Source: Cryoendolithus antarcticus
Taxonomy: Eukaryota; Ascomycota; Dothideomycetes; Cladosporiales; Cladosporiaceae
Reading direction: 5' to 3'
Assembly (NCBI GenBank): GCA_002077065.1
Contig: NAJO01000034.1
Coordinates: 434,001-498,000, forward strand
Length of the DNA: 64,000 nt
The translations under genes were made by a program, and so were the position numbers. Positions within the stretch are counted from its first letter, which is position 1; each line of letters opens with the position of its first letter. Below the pieces are notes generated by a model. That model was not told the DNA's origin. It ran no database searches and saw only the letters and a list, made by a program, of their open reading frames with translations. Shown piece after piece: positions 11,322-22,700 of the stretch.

Positions 11322-12230
11322 GCTTGACGAGTATTGACTGGAGGTTAGTCTGAAGTTGAAGGGCACAGGACAAGCTTATCAGAGATGCAGGTGGGCACTT
11401 CTCCTCAAATATGTAGCGCTCCGCTTGATGTTCGGCTTCACTACCGGCTGACGAGGATGAGGTGAGCCGTGTCAATGCATTTCGGTTCGAGGTTTGACGT
11501 GCGATGATTCTACTAGGAAAGTGGAGTCGTGGCGGTTTGTCAGAAGGCTTGCTTGTGACCATTCAGACCGAGCGCGCTGCACGCCAGAGTTGGCTGCCGC
11601 TATCGATCATCTCAGCTCAGCTCGCTCAATGGCGCAGACGTGCGCAGAGTAGCGTACCTGACGCCTTCGATATATTGATGCGGGGATAATCAGGTACCGG
11701 ATGACGATGTTGCTGCAGGTGTGGAGCCGAAGATGGAGCCGAGCCGGAGGAGGTGGTCCGAGCAGACGTGGCGCGATATGAGTTCGCGCGCGTCGTCTAT
11801 TCCCCTCCTCTCACTCACGCTGCCATTTTGCGCATTGTACCTTTGTGATATCCTCTCATAGTGCTCCGTGCCAATGATGGTCCTGGTAGAGCAGAGTGCT
11901 CGAGCCGAAGCACTGAGGAGTCGCGTGCGAGGGTTGATATTAGAATATCGACGCGATCACATATACTACCGGCCCCAAGCTGGCGCATTCATACTGCATA
12001 ATGGAGTAAAGTGGTGTTAGTACGGAATGAATTCGCTGACCATGCCAGCACAAGGTGAGAAGATGTCTCATATGTTGCGCTTGCTCGCTGTGGGGGAAGG
12101 TACCACGGCTGGAACGTGACTTCCTTTGATCTCCTGCAATGCTCCTTCCACATGCAATCGCTTACTCTCACCGACCTCGCCCTCTATCCACTCCCGTCTC
12201 TACTCTTGCCGCACCTCTTCACATTGAGCA
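11322..12230. other. Divergent intergenic region
   Basis: About 900 bases between two divergent genes. The stretch near 11770-11830 is CpG-rich and followed by a pyrimidine-rich segment. No supportable gene or repeat; likely promoters for both neighbours. Confidence 0.45.
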
Positions 12231-14708
12231 ATGCCGAAGGTTCGCGCACCGAAAGCGAGAGCAGCAGCCGACCTACAGCGGCCAAGCCGCCTGCCACTTG
12301 GGACTCAACTCAGCAAGTCCCCGCCACCGCACAGCCCGCATCTTCCACCATCTCGCAGCATCAGCAAGACGTTACTCGGCATGGCACCCGAAATTGTCAA
12401 CGATGGCGAGCCTCGTGACAAGGCTGCAGCGAAGCTCGAACGCTAGCAGAAGCGTATTGAGCAGGCAGAAGCTGCCTTGGCGGCCCCAAAGCTGACCGCG
12501 AAGGCGAGGGCCAAAGCGTGGAAGCCGTTCGACTTTGGTGGCGGCGAAGCCACGCCAAGCGGCCCGTCGCCCGTCGTCGAGACTAGAGTCAATGTCTTCC
12601 GGCCTGCATCGTCAGCATCTCTGTCTCGCCCAATCTCCCGCATCTCGCACGCCACTGGTGATTCTGATGGCCGAGAATCCTCACAGCTAGAGTCCGACGA
12701 CTTTCAGCTGTTCACTGGACGCAAGACGCGCCGACAGGCTGCTGAGGAGAGGCCGGAACCGCCGCAGATCACCGTCGAGGCGACCTTCAGTAAGCGCGAA
12801 ATCTGCGATGTCTTTGGCAATGAGCTACCCGGCACCAGCTTCCTTGAGTGGAATCCTGGCACAGTTCACGGGCAGCTTCAATTCATCCAGCATCCCAACG
12901 GCGATGTCTACGCCCATCAGTGGCAAGCTTCACAGTACGAATGGAACAACATCGGCTCATTCTCCAACATCCGCAAGAAGGTCGAAGGCGGCCTTGCTCG
13001 CGAGCGCCTGGTAGGCGAGACAGCACTACAGTCTCTGCATCAGAACACACTCATCTACTTCCGCACCATCGCCAGGCAACGCGAGGCCTTACAGATAGGT
13101 CTCCCCTTTGGGCAGAAAGAGATCGTGGCCGCCTTGCCTGATATTCGACCACCGTCCGCGGCGCCACCTGTACCCAAAATGCAGTGCCGCACTGTTGAGA
13201 TGCCTACTCCGCCTGCCGCACGCAAACAAGATGCCATTGATGACAGTATTGGCCAGATTACTGAAGGGACGGATGATCCGAATGCTCGTCCTGTCGCCAC
13301 GAGACTTGTGTCTGGAGCCGGATCTACCGTCACTGGACAGCCGCCACCTCATACTAGTCAACGCACACCGTCATACCCAAGCTACAACGCGCCGACATAC
13401 ACACCGTACACGAACGACCCATACTATCAAGCATCGTATGCTCAGCCCTACAGCGTCAATCCCAGCTATCTCCAGACTATGCAGCACCCATCTTACTATC
13501 CTCAGTATTCACAGCAGTGGGGTACATCACCGACATACTATCAACAGCCAATGCAGACACCAAGCTACATGACTCCCGCCGCATACCCACCACACCCCAG
13601 CTACGGCCAGACTGGACTGGACGCTGAGATCCAGCGCATGCGAGCACATGCTAGCTCTCAGCAAAGCTCACCAGCCACCGCCAGTCAAGGCTCTGCGCAA
13701 CAGTCAAGCTTCCATATGACTGCAGCTGGTCACACACCCCGCCGTTCTGATCATCATCACGCTTCATCATCTTCGCAGCCTCCCTCAACGCCGTATGTGC
13801 AACGCACGGCGATGCGTGAGAGTATCTTGAGGATGAGTGAGACGAGGGGGGAGCGCACTAAGAACCTGGCTAACAGCCGGACGGTCCTTCACGATCCATT
13901 TCTGGCACAGCCGAAAAGTGTCGAGAGTACTCCCGCTGCCGTGCCAGTGCCGGAGCTACCCGTCACGCCTGTCAAGGAGCCAGTCAATCGTCAAAGAAGT
14001 CCTTCCGTGGTTACTACTGGCGGCGTCACCATGCCTGCACGTCCAGCACGCCCGCTTGCGAGGTCGGTCGCCGTACCTTCGATCTCCCTTGCGCCGCGCC
14101 TGCCTGATACCGCATCAATCCCGTCTGAGAACGACCTTCGCAACAGTAGCCCAGACCGCGAGTGGCAGCGCAAGCCAGCTGAGACGTACCACGTAGATGT
14201 CGCCCCGCTCCTCGACCTCGAAGGCAGCAAGAAGTGGGATGCTACCAACTTTAAGGAGTGGTACTGGGACTACACTAAGTTTGCACGCCATGAAGAGTTC
14301 TTCGACCGCCTCAAGGCGTCGTCTGGCAGTCCATCCACCACAACAGCACCGCAACTCGCACCCATCGGACCGCCTCGCAAGGACTCAAAGGCGTCCGGCA
14401 GTGGCGATGGCTATAACGAGAAGATGACTCGCTTGTGGATTCCTGTGCTGGAGACTTTGGCATCATACACCACGGGACCGGAAGAGAAGCGCCGCGACTA
14501 CTTCTCTCGTTGGGCTAAGGCGCCGGAGCACGCAATTGATCGCAGCGCGCGAGGTCATGAGTCCTTCTGGGATAGTCCAGCTGATGATGCTTCGGCTGAC
14601 ACAGGGGCTACATTGGGATCGTCGATGAGGTTTGGCAGCGTGGAATGTGTCATTGGTGGTGGTGTGCTGGACCGCAGGTTTGCTCCCGTGAGGTATGGAA
14701 CGGAGTGA
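12231..14708 (+). CDS. Disordered, coiled-coil-initiated protein with in-frame TAG
   Basis: Not recognised as a known family. The frame opens with a basic segment (M-P-K-V-R-A-P-K-A-R) and runs 826 codons to 14708. A TAG at 12444-12446 interrupts it. The residues around the stop (D-K-A-A-A-K-L-E-R / Q-K-R-I-E-Q-A-E-A-A-L) read as one continuous charged helix, which suggests a nonsense change in a real coding region. A 51-nt GT-AG intron (12396-12446) would remove it in phase, but with a weak GTCAAC donor. The middle is rich in Tyr/Pro/Gln (Y-x-P-S-Y type, about 13360-13620). The C-terminal 200 residues (V-D-V-A-P-L-L-D-L, F-K-E-W-Y-W-D-Y-T-K-F) look folded. It converges on the M20 gene. Confidence 0.65.
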
Positions 14709-14803
14709 GGCGCGAAGACGAGACATTCAATGACTTAGCTTCACTGCACACTAAATACATACCCGCGCAACAAGCCTCTACCCGTGCTCACCAACGCAAT
14801 CCT

Positions 14804-16093
14804 TCAAGCTTCCTTCATCAACCAAGTCAGCGCCCCCACTACATAAGCATCCGTCCCCACCTGCAACGTCGGCTGTATCGCCGGCGCGAACAACCCGCTA
14901 TGATTTATCGGTATATCCTCGCCCAGCCTCCCTTCCTTCTCTGCCTTATCCCACACCTCGTGACCTGTGCCGCCGTACATCCAGAACGAACACGGTTTCC
15001 CGACGGCTGTGCCGAGAATACTGAAGTCTTCACTCCCGCCAAGCTTGTCCATTACTGGCGTGTACGCTTTCGCATCTTCCGTGAAATGAGCAGTGAATGT
15101 CTCCTCGAGTTTGGCCGTGAGTGTCTCATCATTAATCGTCAGCGGAAAACTTCTCGTAGGAACGATCGTCGGCTCCTTAACAGCATTCCCCGCCACGGCC
15201 TCAGCGTTCACAATCCGTCGAATACTAGTGAGCGTTCTCTTCCGGGTCTCCGGATTGATCGTCCGCACATCTACCGCGATCTTAGCGTCGTCTGCGACCA
15301 CGTTCTCGGCATCCCCGGCTTGTATGCTAGCGCACGTCACGACCGCGGTATCCCAGGCATCTGTCTCGCGGGATACGATGGTTTGCAGACGCATTACGGT
15401 GCTTGCGGCCATTATCACGGGGTCTACGAGGCGGTGAGGCATTGATGCGTGGCCTCCTCTGCCGTGCAGGGTTATCCGCATGGAGTCGGCGGAGGAGGCG
15501 ACGAGGCCCCGACGGGTGCCGATCACACCAGAGCGGTGGGGCATCACGTGCCCTCCCAACACGATATCCGGAATGGGGACATTGTGGCGTTTGGGGTCGT
15601 AGAGGCCGTCGTCGACCATGGCTTGGGCACCTGTGCCGCGTTCTTCGGCGGGTTGGAAAATTAAGAGAAGCGTTCCGGTCCAGGATGCACGGCAGGCTAC
15701 GAGCGTCTCGGCTGCGGCGAGGAGGGACGTGATGTGGAAGTCGTGGCCGCAGGCGTGCATGACGGGTTTCTCCACGCCGTCGGCATCTTTCATGCGGACT
15801 GCGGAGGCGTAGGGGAGGTTTGTGCGTTCGAGAACGGGGAGGGCGTCTGTGTCTGCCCGGAGCAGGACTGTGGGGCCGGAGCCATTGGCGAGAAGGGCGG
15901 CGAGGCCGTGGCCGCCGATGTGTTCGCGGATGTCAAAATCTGAGGAGAGCTGCTTGAGTTCGGAAACGATGCGGGAGGCTGTTTGGGCTTCTTGGTCGGA
16001 GAGCTCGGGATGGGAGTGGAAGTGTCTGTAGAGGTCTTCGTACTTGGCTTGGTCTGGACGGTACTTATTGGCGAGGGAGGAGATGGCGGACAT
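14804..16093 (-). CDS. M20 family amidohydrolase/carboxypeptidase
   Basis: Intact single exon, 429 residues. Close to the IAA-amino-acid hydrolase / hippurate hydrolase (M20D) group: H-S-H-P-E-L-S near residue 27, G-P-T-V-L-L-R-A-D-T-D-A-L-P, the metal-site motif H-A-C-G-H-D, Q-P-A-E-E-R-G-T-G, G-G-H-V-M-P, the dimer-domain motif G-R-G-G-H-A-S, and C-terminal G-G-S-E-D-F-S plus I-N-H-S-G. These zinc-type enzymes cleave amide bonds of N-acyl amino acids. No signal peptide, so probably cytosolic. The substrate (N-acyl amino acid, peptide or auxin conjugate) cannot be inferred. Confidence 0.93.
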   Translation of the reverse strand: MSAISSLANKYRPDQAKYEDLYRHFHSHPELSDQEAQTASRIVSELKQLSSDFDIREHIGGHGLAALLANGSGPTVLLRADTDALPVLERTNLPYASAVRMKDADGVEKPVMHACGHDFHITSLLAAAETLVACRASWTGTLLLIFQPAEERGTGAQAMVDDGLYDPKRHNVPIPDIVLGGHVMPHRSGVIGTRRGLVASSADSMRITLHGRGGHASMPHRLVDPVIMAASTVMRLQTIVSRETDAWDTAVVTCASIQAGDAENVVADDAKIAVDVRTINPETRKRTLTSIRRIVNAEAVAGNAVKEPTIVPTRSFPLTINDETLTAKLEETFTAHFTEDAKAYTPVMDKLGGSEDFSILGTAVGKPCSFWMYGGTGHEVWDKAEKEGRLGEDIPINHSGLFAPAIQPTLQVGTDAYVVGALTWLMKEA

Positions 16094-16300
16094 GATGGCA
16101 GTGTGTTTGATGTGAATGTGGCAGTATGAAAGGGTATAGTGTATAGCGAATATTGAGATTAGCTACCTACCTGGTGCAGAGCTGTGCGTGACGTCGGGCC
16201 GGATGCTCGACTCACAGAGTGCATCCTGTGGAGTCGCTGCGTGGAGCTCGAGCTTTAACTCCGCATGCGATCGGCAAAGGTGGGTAAAGCGGCGAAGCTT

Positions 16301-17674
16301 TCAGACCTCAGGCTCCCACGACCTCCTGAATTCGAGCAAGTCACGCTGTCCGAAGAACTCACCCACTACAGTCAAAATCATGTCCAGTGTTGCCAGAGTA
16401 TGCTCCGTGTCATCGGCCTCACCTGTCGTTCGCGCTGTGACAGCATCTTCTGATTCCACATCGCTGGCATCGTGTTCAGCGTCGGCACCGATGTCAGTCT
16501 CAACGGCGCCATCGACAGCAGCTGCATACTTCTCCTTGGCTGCTACTGCTTCCAGCTCCGTCGCGGCTGCAGCGTTGACAAAGGACAGCTGTACAATCAC
16601 GGCCTTCTTACCCAACTCCCGCAGCAGCGAGACTTGGTCGCCGTCCATGGTGCCAACATCATCAAGCCGAGCAAACAGAGCCATCACCCACGCTCCCGTA
16701 TTGCGCTTGATCTGCTTACGCTGACTGAGGCAGTGTGTATCGATTAGCTCCAGCATCGCGAAGACGCTTTCGTTGGACATTGCAATGAGTTGGCTAGGTG
16801 AAGGTGTTGTTTTGCGTACGGCGTTGATGCACGCTACGTACGCTTTGTTTCCATCCTGTGGATTGAGGGGTGTCGGTGGGTCCGTAGTGTTGGTCGTGAC
16901 CTTAGCATCGAGTGGTTCGCGTAATCGTGCGCGTAGCTTCTTGAATCGATTTGACAGCGCATTCGTGTACGCTTCCATCGGCGAGACTGTCGCTTTGAGT
17001 GGCGGCTGAGGTCGCATGACCGGTCGCGCAATGTAGCAGTCGTCTTCGAAGTAGCCGCGACTGTCTCCCTCTTCGTAGATGTCTGCGTCGTCGTCTGCGC
17101 CGGGAGCCTTGAGCACAAGCGGTATGCTCTGTCTCTCCTGCCTGACCGCTCTGAGATATGCCATTGCTTCTGCTACTTCGCTCTCGCCCCCATCTTCGGA
17201 CTCGTCGTCCCATTGGAATGCTAGTGAGCCGATGGCGGGCATCTGGTTGGTAGACGCGTTCTTGCCTAGCTTGCCGGACGCGTGTGTGGCCCGCTCATCC
17301 TCGGGCGTCACATCCACGCTCTCCTTCCAAGACACTCCAGCAACCTGATCGCCGCCGTGACTCTTCATTACCAACGCCGCCGGATCGTAGTCATCGTCCT
17401 CCTCCGGCAACTCTTCAGCAATGTTAAACTCTGCAATGCCGCCGTTCCCCTGGGTCTGCGCCTTCGTAAAAGGTCCATTAATCGAGACCCTGACGCTTGC
17501 TCCAGCAACTGTGGGCGATGTGCTCTTCACTGCTCTCGGATCTACGACAGGAACAGGATCCAGCACTTCAGTTTCCTCTTCCGAGTCGTAGCTCAGCAGT
17601 ATGCGCTTGTTGGGATTGTAGCCCGCGTTTGGGCCTGCTTTTGGGCGATCTCGTTCTCGCGGTCGCTTGCCCAT
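16301..17674 (-). CDS. Gemin2/SIP1-like SMN-complex protein
   Basis: Single exon, 457 residues. The N-terminal half is acidic and disordered except for a Q-W-D-D segment. The C-terminal half matches the Gemin2 (SIP1/Brr1) helical domain: A-Y-x-x-A-L-S-N-R-F-K-K-L-R-A-R, K-R-N-T-G-A-W-V-M-A-L-F-A-R-L-D and, at the end, V-V-G-E-F-F-G-Q-R-D-L-L-E. Gemin2 binds the SMN protein and cradles the Sm D1/D2/E/F/G pentamer during spliceosomal snRNP assembly. The start (M-G-K-R-P-R-E-R) has a basic, nuclear-signal-like beginning. Longer than human Gemin2 because of the acidic insertions. Confidence 0.8.
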   Translation of the reverse strand: MGKRPRERDRPKAGPNAGYNPNKRILLSYDSEEETEVLDPVPVVDPRAVKSTSPTVAGASVRVSINGPFTKAQTQGNGGIAEFNIAEELPEEDDDYDPAALVMKSHGGDQVAGVSWKESVDVTPEDERATHASGKLGKNASTNQMPAIGSLAFQWDDESEDGGESEVAEAMAYLRAVRQERQSIPLVLKAPGADDDADIYEEGDSRGYFEDDCYIARPVMRPQPPLKATVSPMEAYTNALSNRFKKLRARLREPLDAKVTTNTTDPPTPLNPQDGNKAYVACINAVRKTTPSPSQLIAMSNESVFAMLELIDTHCLSQRKQIKRNTGAWVMALFARLDDVGTMDGDQVSLLRELGKKAVIVQLSFVNAAAATELEAVAAKEKYAAAVDGAVETDIGADAEHDASDVESEDAVTARTTGEADDTEHTLATLDMILTVVGEFFGQRDLLEFRRSWEPEV

Positions 17675-18345
17675 GGTGTGATGTCGATGTAGGTGTCAAG
17701 ATTGGTCGTGATGTTGAGGTACAATATGTACTTCAAGATCGGGCCCTGGTGACTCGGGGAAGGCACGGGGAGCTTGTCCGGAAAGGGTAGGGTCAGGGTT
17801 ACACAAAGTTAACCACACCTTGGGGTGAAGAGGTATTCCATATATGTCGATACGGATCATTGTTTTGTTAGCGAAACAGCTCGCAGATGCAGCGGAAGGG
17901 ATATGTCGATAAAGGGTAACATGTTTGGAGTTTTGAGACTGGGCCGGGCTCGACCTGTGATGTTGCGGGCGACTTCACTGGACACATGATGAATTTCTAA
18001 GGATATGACCACGCTCCTCTACGATGTCGAGTCTCTCTTTGCAAGCCCGAAGTATCACCTGCACGATCGTCGCCCTCGTCGCTGTGTGAGGGGAGGAAGG
18101 ACGGAAGAGGTCAACTGAGGCAAGTGGAAGATCACTGCTAGCGTCAGTATACGGTGAACCACCGGGTCTAGCAGCTCAAGTCGCATGATGGGCATCCTGC
18201 TCCAGCACACTGCTTGAACCCTCTTAGAGTCGACGTCCTACTCCGGAGACTTCCCCACCCAGCCTGCAGTTCCCTGATCACAGCCTCCACATTAAAACCG
18301 GGCCAGACAAGGGTCAAGCCATGACCTGCATCTGGGCTCGACAGC
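17675..18345. other. Intergenic region
   Basis: Between the start of the Gemin2-like gene and the end of the HeLo-like gene. No supportable gene or repeat. It contains the upstream region of Gemin2 and the 3' flank of the HeLo-like gene. Confidence 0.5.
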
Positions 18346-19230
18346 TCAGAAGATGCCAATTTGATTCTGCCCGCCACTCTTCGCAGTCATCTTACCAGCC
18401 TCAATACGAGCTTCTTTCAGCTTGTCTATCGCATCTTTAGACACTCCGGCGGCATTCGAAGAACCGGCACCTTCCGCATAGACGTCTTTCACCTTCACAC
18501 TTACAACGGCGAGCTGTTTCAGATCATCGCTGGCCACAGCGCAATTCGCCCGCAGAAGCTGGTGAGCTGCAACTTCACCGTTGACTTGCCGTAGCTGCGA
18601 GTCACGATCGTCGTCGTACTCTTCTTGGTTCTGCTTTTCGAGCTCGGCCGCAAGTAGCGTGGTCCTTTCTTGTTGCTGTTGAGCATCGCGAGATATGGAC
18701 TCGATGTCTCGCTGTAGCTGTTCTGCTTGAGCTTTTCTTTGAGCTTCTGAGGCTGAGCCCATCTCGACCAGGATGTACCTATTCGTGTTAATGCAGATTC
18801 GAAAACCGAGTCCCGTAGGCACTCACAAGCTCGCAGCGCTGACGACCAATGTAATCGTGCTCTTAGCCGTAGATATGTCGGCGAGATACCTTTCAATGCG
18901 AGCCTCGTGACGCACCACCCTCCACTTAGCGCGGAGGGATTTCATGTCACCCTTCATCTCGCCGCTCAGCTCCTTGCACGATTTCCCACATTGTTCCAAG
19001 GAGTCCTTTAGCCCCAGTTCCAGAATCTTGGCCTTGACGCTATCACTAGCGGACTTCAAGAAGTCCAATCCATCCGCACATTTCATCAACGCGATAATAT
19101 TGTTCTTGATCTCCACGACTTTGCCTTCAGCTTCTTCGATGGCCTTGCAGAAGTCGTAAACTGCTTTGATGCTCTTGACGGCGACGTCCGTGATGCCGAT
19201 TGCGGCAGCGGCAATTTCCAGACCAGACAT
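18346..19230 (-). CDS. HeLo-like domain protein with C-terminal RHIM/PP-like motif
   Basis: Two exons on the reverse strand: 19230-18827, then 18778-18346. The 48-nt intron has a GTGAGT donor and ATAG acceptor; the product is 278 residues. The N-terminus (M-S-G-L-E-I-A-A-A-A-I-G-I-T-D-V-A) and the helical region to about residue 140 resemble the fungal HeLo-like/NACHT-associated N-terminal domain, whose hydrophobic first helix can permeabilise membranes in relatives. A long Gln/Glu/Arg-rich coiled coil follows (about 140-220). The last ten residues are S-G-G-Q-N-Q-I-G-I-F. The neighbouring divergent NLR begins with G-S-N-V-Q-I-G-V-F. By analogy with HELLP/PNT1-type pairs this is probably the cell-death effector triggered by amyloid templating. 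Effector role is inference; the gene structure is well supported. Confidence 0.78.
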
Positions 19231-19717
19231 CGCGATATTCTGTGCACTGGGTACCGAAACGTGCCGCTATACTTTGTAGCTCGACTTGATCCTCAAGCGT
19301 GGCAGCTTGTCACTAAATTGTTCATATACGCTCACGACGACCAGCATGACCGGTAAAGCTTCTACTGCAGGCATGCCGTGCTCGCGCCACCATCACAGCC
19401 CAACGTCCAATTGGAGCTGCAGGACATGATACGCGCCCAATGCACATCAACTGCCCTCAGGACTACCAACTGCCTCCAGGACCATACATGTTGCGATTGA
19501 TCATTAGATGAAACGCCTCCATTTGCAAGACAAATTGTAGATTCGGCAAGCCACTAGTCTCGCCGCGGCGGCGTGGAGGCTGCTTATCGCGGTAGTATCT
19601 ATCCTCGCTCTGCATTCCTCAGGTTCAGGCAACGGTCTATCGCAATAGCGCACCTCCAACCCGGCATTGCACCAGTCTAGACAGTTGCGCTTAGCCGCAT
19701 CTCGCGTGTCCGACGTG
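19231..19717. promoter_or_regulatory. Shared divergent promoter of HeLo-like/NLR pair
   Basis: A 487-bp gap separates the start codons of the HeLo-like gene (reverse) and the NLR gene (forward). The head-to-head arrangement suggests co-regulation, as expected for a sensor-effector pair. No specific binding site could be named. Confidence 0.5.
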
Positions 19718-22700
19718 ATGAATCTGAACATCACGACTGGGGATATCGACACTCGCGATGGCAGCAATGTCCAGATTGGCGTATTTGGACTCATGGGAAG
19801 CGCCAGTAAGGTTCGTCTGCGCCATGCAGCGCTTTTGGGTTGACAATCGCAGGTGATAATCGACGAGCCATCCAAATGTGGATTGCACCGTGGCTGTTTG
19901 AATCCTACAGATCATTGTCGCAAGCCAAGATCTGGGAGCAGCGACGTGAGGCCTCGAGGGGAGACAGCGGCACTTGGTTTACCGGCAGCAGTCTTGAAGA
20001 CTGGCTACAGAATGGTTCCGACTGCTTGTGGCTATATGGCGAGAGTCGGTTGAACCTCTCAGAAAGTTGCCTGAACACAGCACTAACCGACAACTGCAGT
20101 GGGTTGCGGAAAGAGCATGCTCAGGTCAGTCGAGAATTTGGGCTTCCAGCGGTGACTCTAATGCCTGACTTCACAGCTCGCTCATTACTTCAGAGCTATA
20201 TCTGCAAGCTGACATTGGAAAGCTATCGCTGGCATTCACCTTCTTTGCATGGGACTTGACATATACACACTCGAAGACTTTCGTAGCACGGACACTCCTC
20301 GCACTCCTGAGCTCGATCGAACCTCTGCTGAAGGAGATCAAAGATGCTTACGAGAAGGTCAATTCGTTTGAGACCGTTGACGCTTTGATCTTGATACGGC
20401 AGATCTTCGCTCGCCCGGCTACCAATAGCTCGGTCGGACGAGTTACAGATCTGGTACTCGTCGTGGATGCCATCGATGAGATTCCCTCCACTGAAGTTCG
20501 GCTACAAGCGCTAGCGATGTTGAAGACTCTGTGTACACTCGCCCGCTCCTCTCCTAATTACCGCCTCCGAGTCATCTTGACCTCCAGATACGGCAAGGAC
20601 GTTGAAGCCATCTGCAGTCAGGGTTCGGGCTGGTCCCGCCGTGACATACCCACGGACATGATCAAGGTAGACATGAAACTCGTTCTAGAGGCGCGCATGC
20701 GCGAGATCCCCAGTTTGCAGGACCTCATCTCCGAAGAAAGATATTCGCTGTCAGATAAGATCATTCACAAGTCCGGTTCCTCGTAAGTGGATCGACATAC
20801 CGTGCCAGGGCAGAGATGCTGACTTTCAACAGATTCAGACTTGCCAGCATGTATATGGACGCGCTGGTGGACTCTGACCTCGAGTTTCTCGAAGAAGCTC
20901 AAGCGAATCTGATCCTTGATGACCTCCCTAGCGACCTTTTCGCCTACTACGATCGCATTTTAGCTCGGATCCAGAGACCAGAGGTCAAAGAGCCCATTCT
21001 ATCAGCGCTGCGACTACTGTTGTTCGCTGCGGAACCGCTTACTGTGGAGCAGCTTGTGGCGTCATGTGCTTCAATGCGCCTTTTTGAGCTCAATCGCCAC
21101 CCGGTGTTCCAGCTGAAGGCCACGGATCTTGTCCGTTTACTCAATGGACTCGTCGAGCCTCCATACAGTGATGACATAAGGACCAGACTCGGTTTCGGCA
21201 TCAATATGAGCATCAGGATGAAGCACTTCTCCGTTGTGGAGTGGCTGAGACGTCCTAGCGCGAATTTTAATCAGGCTTTCTTCCACGGTTCAGCTCCCCA
21301 AAGGCACATAACCCTGCAATGTTTCGCCTCCCTGACTTATTGCCATGAATACAGTAGAGCTGTGGCAGTCAATGCAAACGACAACACGCAAGGCTTGGAG
21401 CAATTCTCATTTGCTCGCTATGCTGCAGCCAATTGGTTTCTGCATGCAGCTGCATATTTCCAGATCAATGAAGCCTCAGCATCGTGTCCAGATCGAGCAA
21501 ACAATTCAAACCCGTCAGGAGACGATGAGGACGCCGATTATGGCCTGACCAGACCCACTGCCTTTGCACTTCGTGTTTGCAGCGCCGTCCTAGCACCGGG
21601 GCTCTGCAGTGTTGAAAAGTCAAATGCCATACTGACTCGACTCGAGGGACTGACGGAATCATTTCTCGATCCTGGAAGAAGAGAGACACTATTCGGAAGT
21701 ATACTCAAGCATGGCCTCAGACCACAGCCCGACATCGCCAGGGAGACAGACAGGCATGATCATTCGCTTCTTACGTTCGTCGCGCCACGTAAGCTGGATT
21801 TCTCAGTACCGCTGTATCCCTCAATCAGCCGATATCCCAACACGACTCGCTTCCTGGTCAAGGAAACGCCAGGCACAGTTAGCCGCTGGCCTGCGGAGAT
21901 CATGACGATACGCTCGACGAGCGTGACTTCTGGACGTCTGGTGGCTGAGTCACTGGAAAACAAACCGAAGTATATAGCGCTAACATATGCTTGGGCAATG
22001 GCATATAGTCGAAGAGGTGACATACTACGTGTGAACGACCAGACTTTGCCGATATCAGAACACCTTTCCCAGTGGCTGGATTACTGGCAACGTGATGAGC
22101 GGCTTCAATTGCCGGTCTGGATTGATGCAATATCGATAGACATGAGGGAGCTCGGCGAACGGACACAACAGATACAATTGATGGGACCGATCTACAGTCA
22201 AGCCGCCACAGTGGTAGTCTGGTTGGGACAAGGAACAGAGCACGAGTAGATTGCAGTCGACGTTGCCAACCAGCATGCCGCAATCTTGCGACAATTTCCA
22301 ACCGAAGCGCGAGGTCTTTCAAATGGAGTGCAGGAGAGCAGAGTTGAGCTGCACCATCAAACCATAATCACAGTATTCGATGCGTATCTATTCCGCCGTC
22401 GATGGATATATCAGGAAATTGCGCTCGCACAAGCAGTGGACTTCCAGTGTGGATCGCGCCTAATATCCCTGGATGACCTCGCTGTCATTGTTGATGACTT
22501 GAAATCTCAGCTTCGCAGCACACTGTTTCAGGCTACCACAACAGGAGACCAGGCACAGCATAACGAGTTGCAGCGGACGTGGAGTCGTGTTCTGGGTACG
22601 TTCGACATATTACAACGACTCCGAGATCGCGAAAACCCTCCGAAGCTTCCTGAGATGCTCTACCTGCTCCGACATAGACATTGTACAGATCCGAGGGATC

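Noticed and set aside
22246..22338. Introns that could hide the NLR TAG
   Set aside because: The 28-nt option breaks phase with the HET C-terminus, and the 93-nt option uses a GAG acceptor without pyrimidine tract and deletes plausible helix residues.
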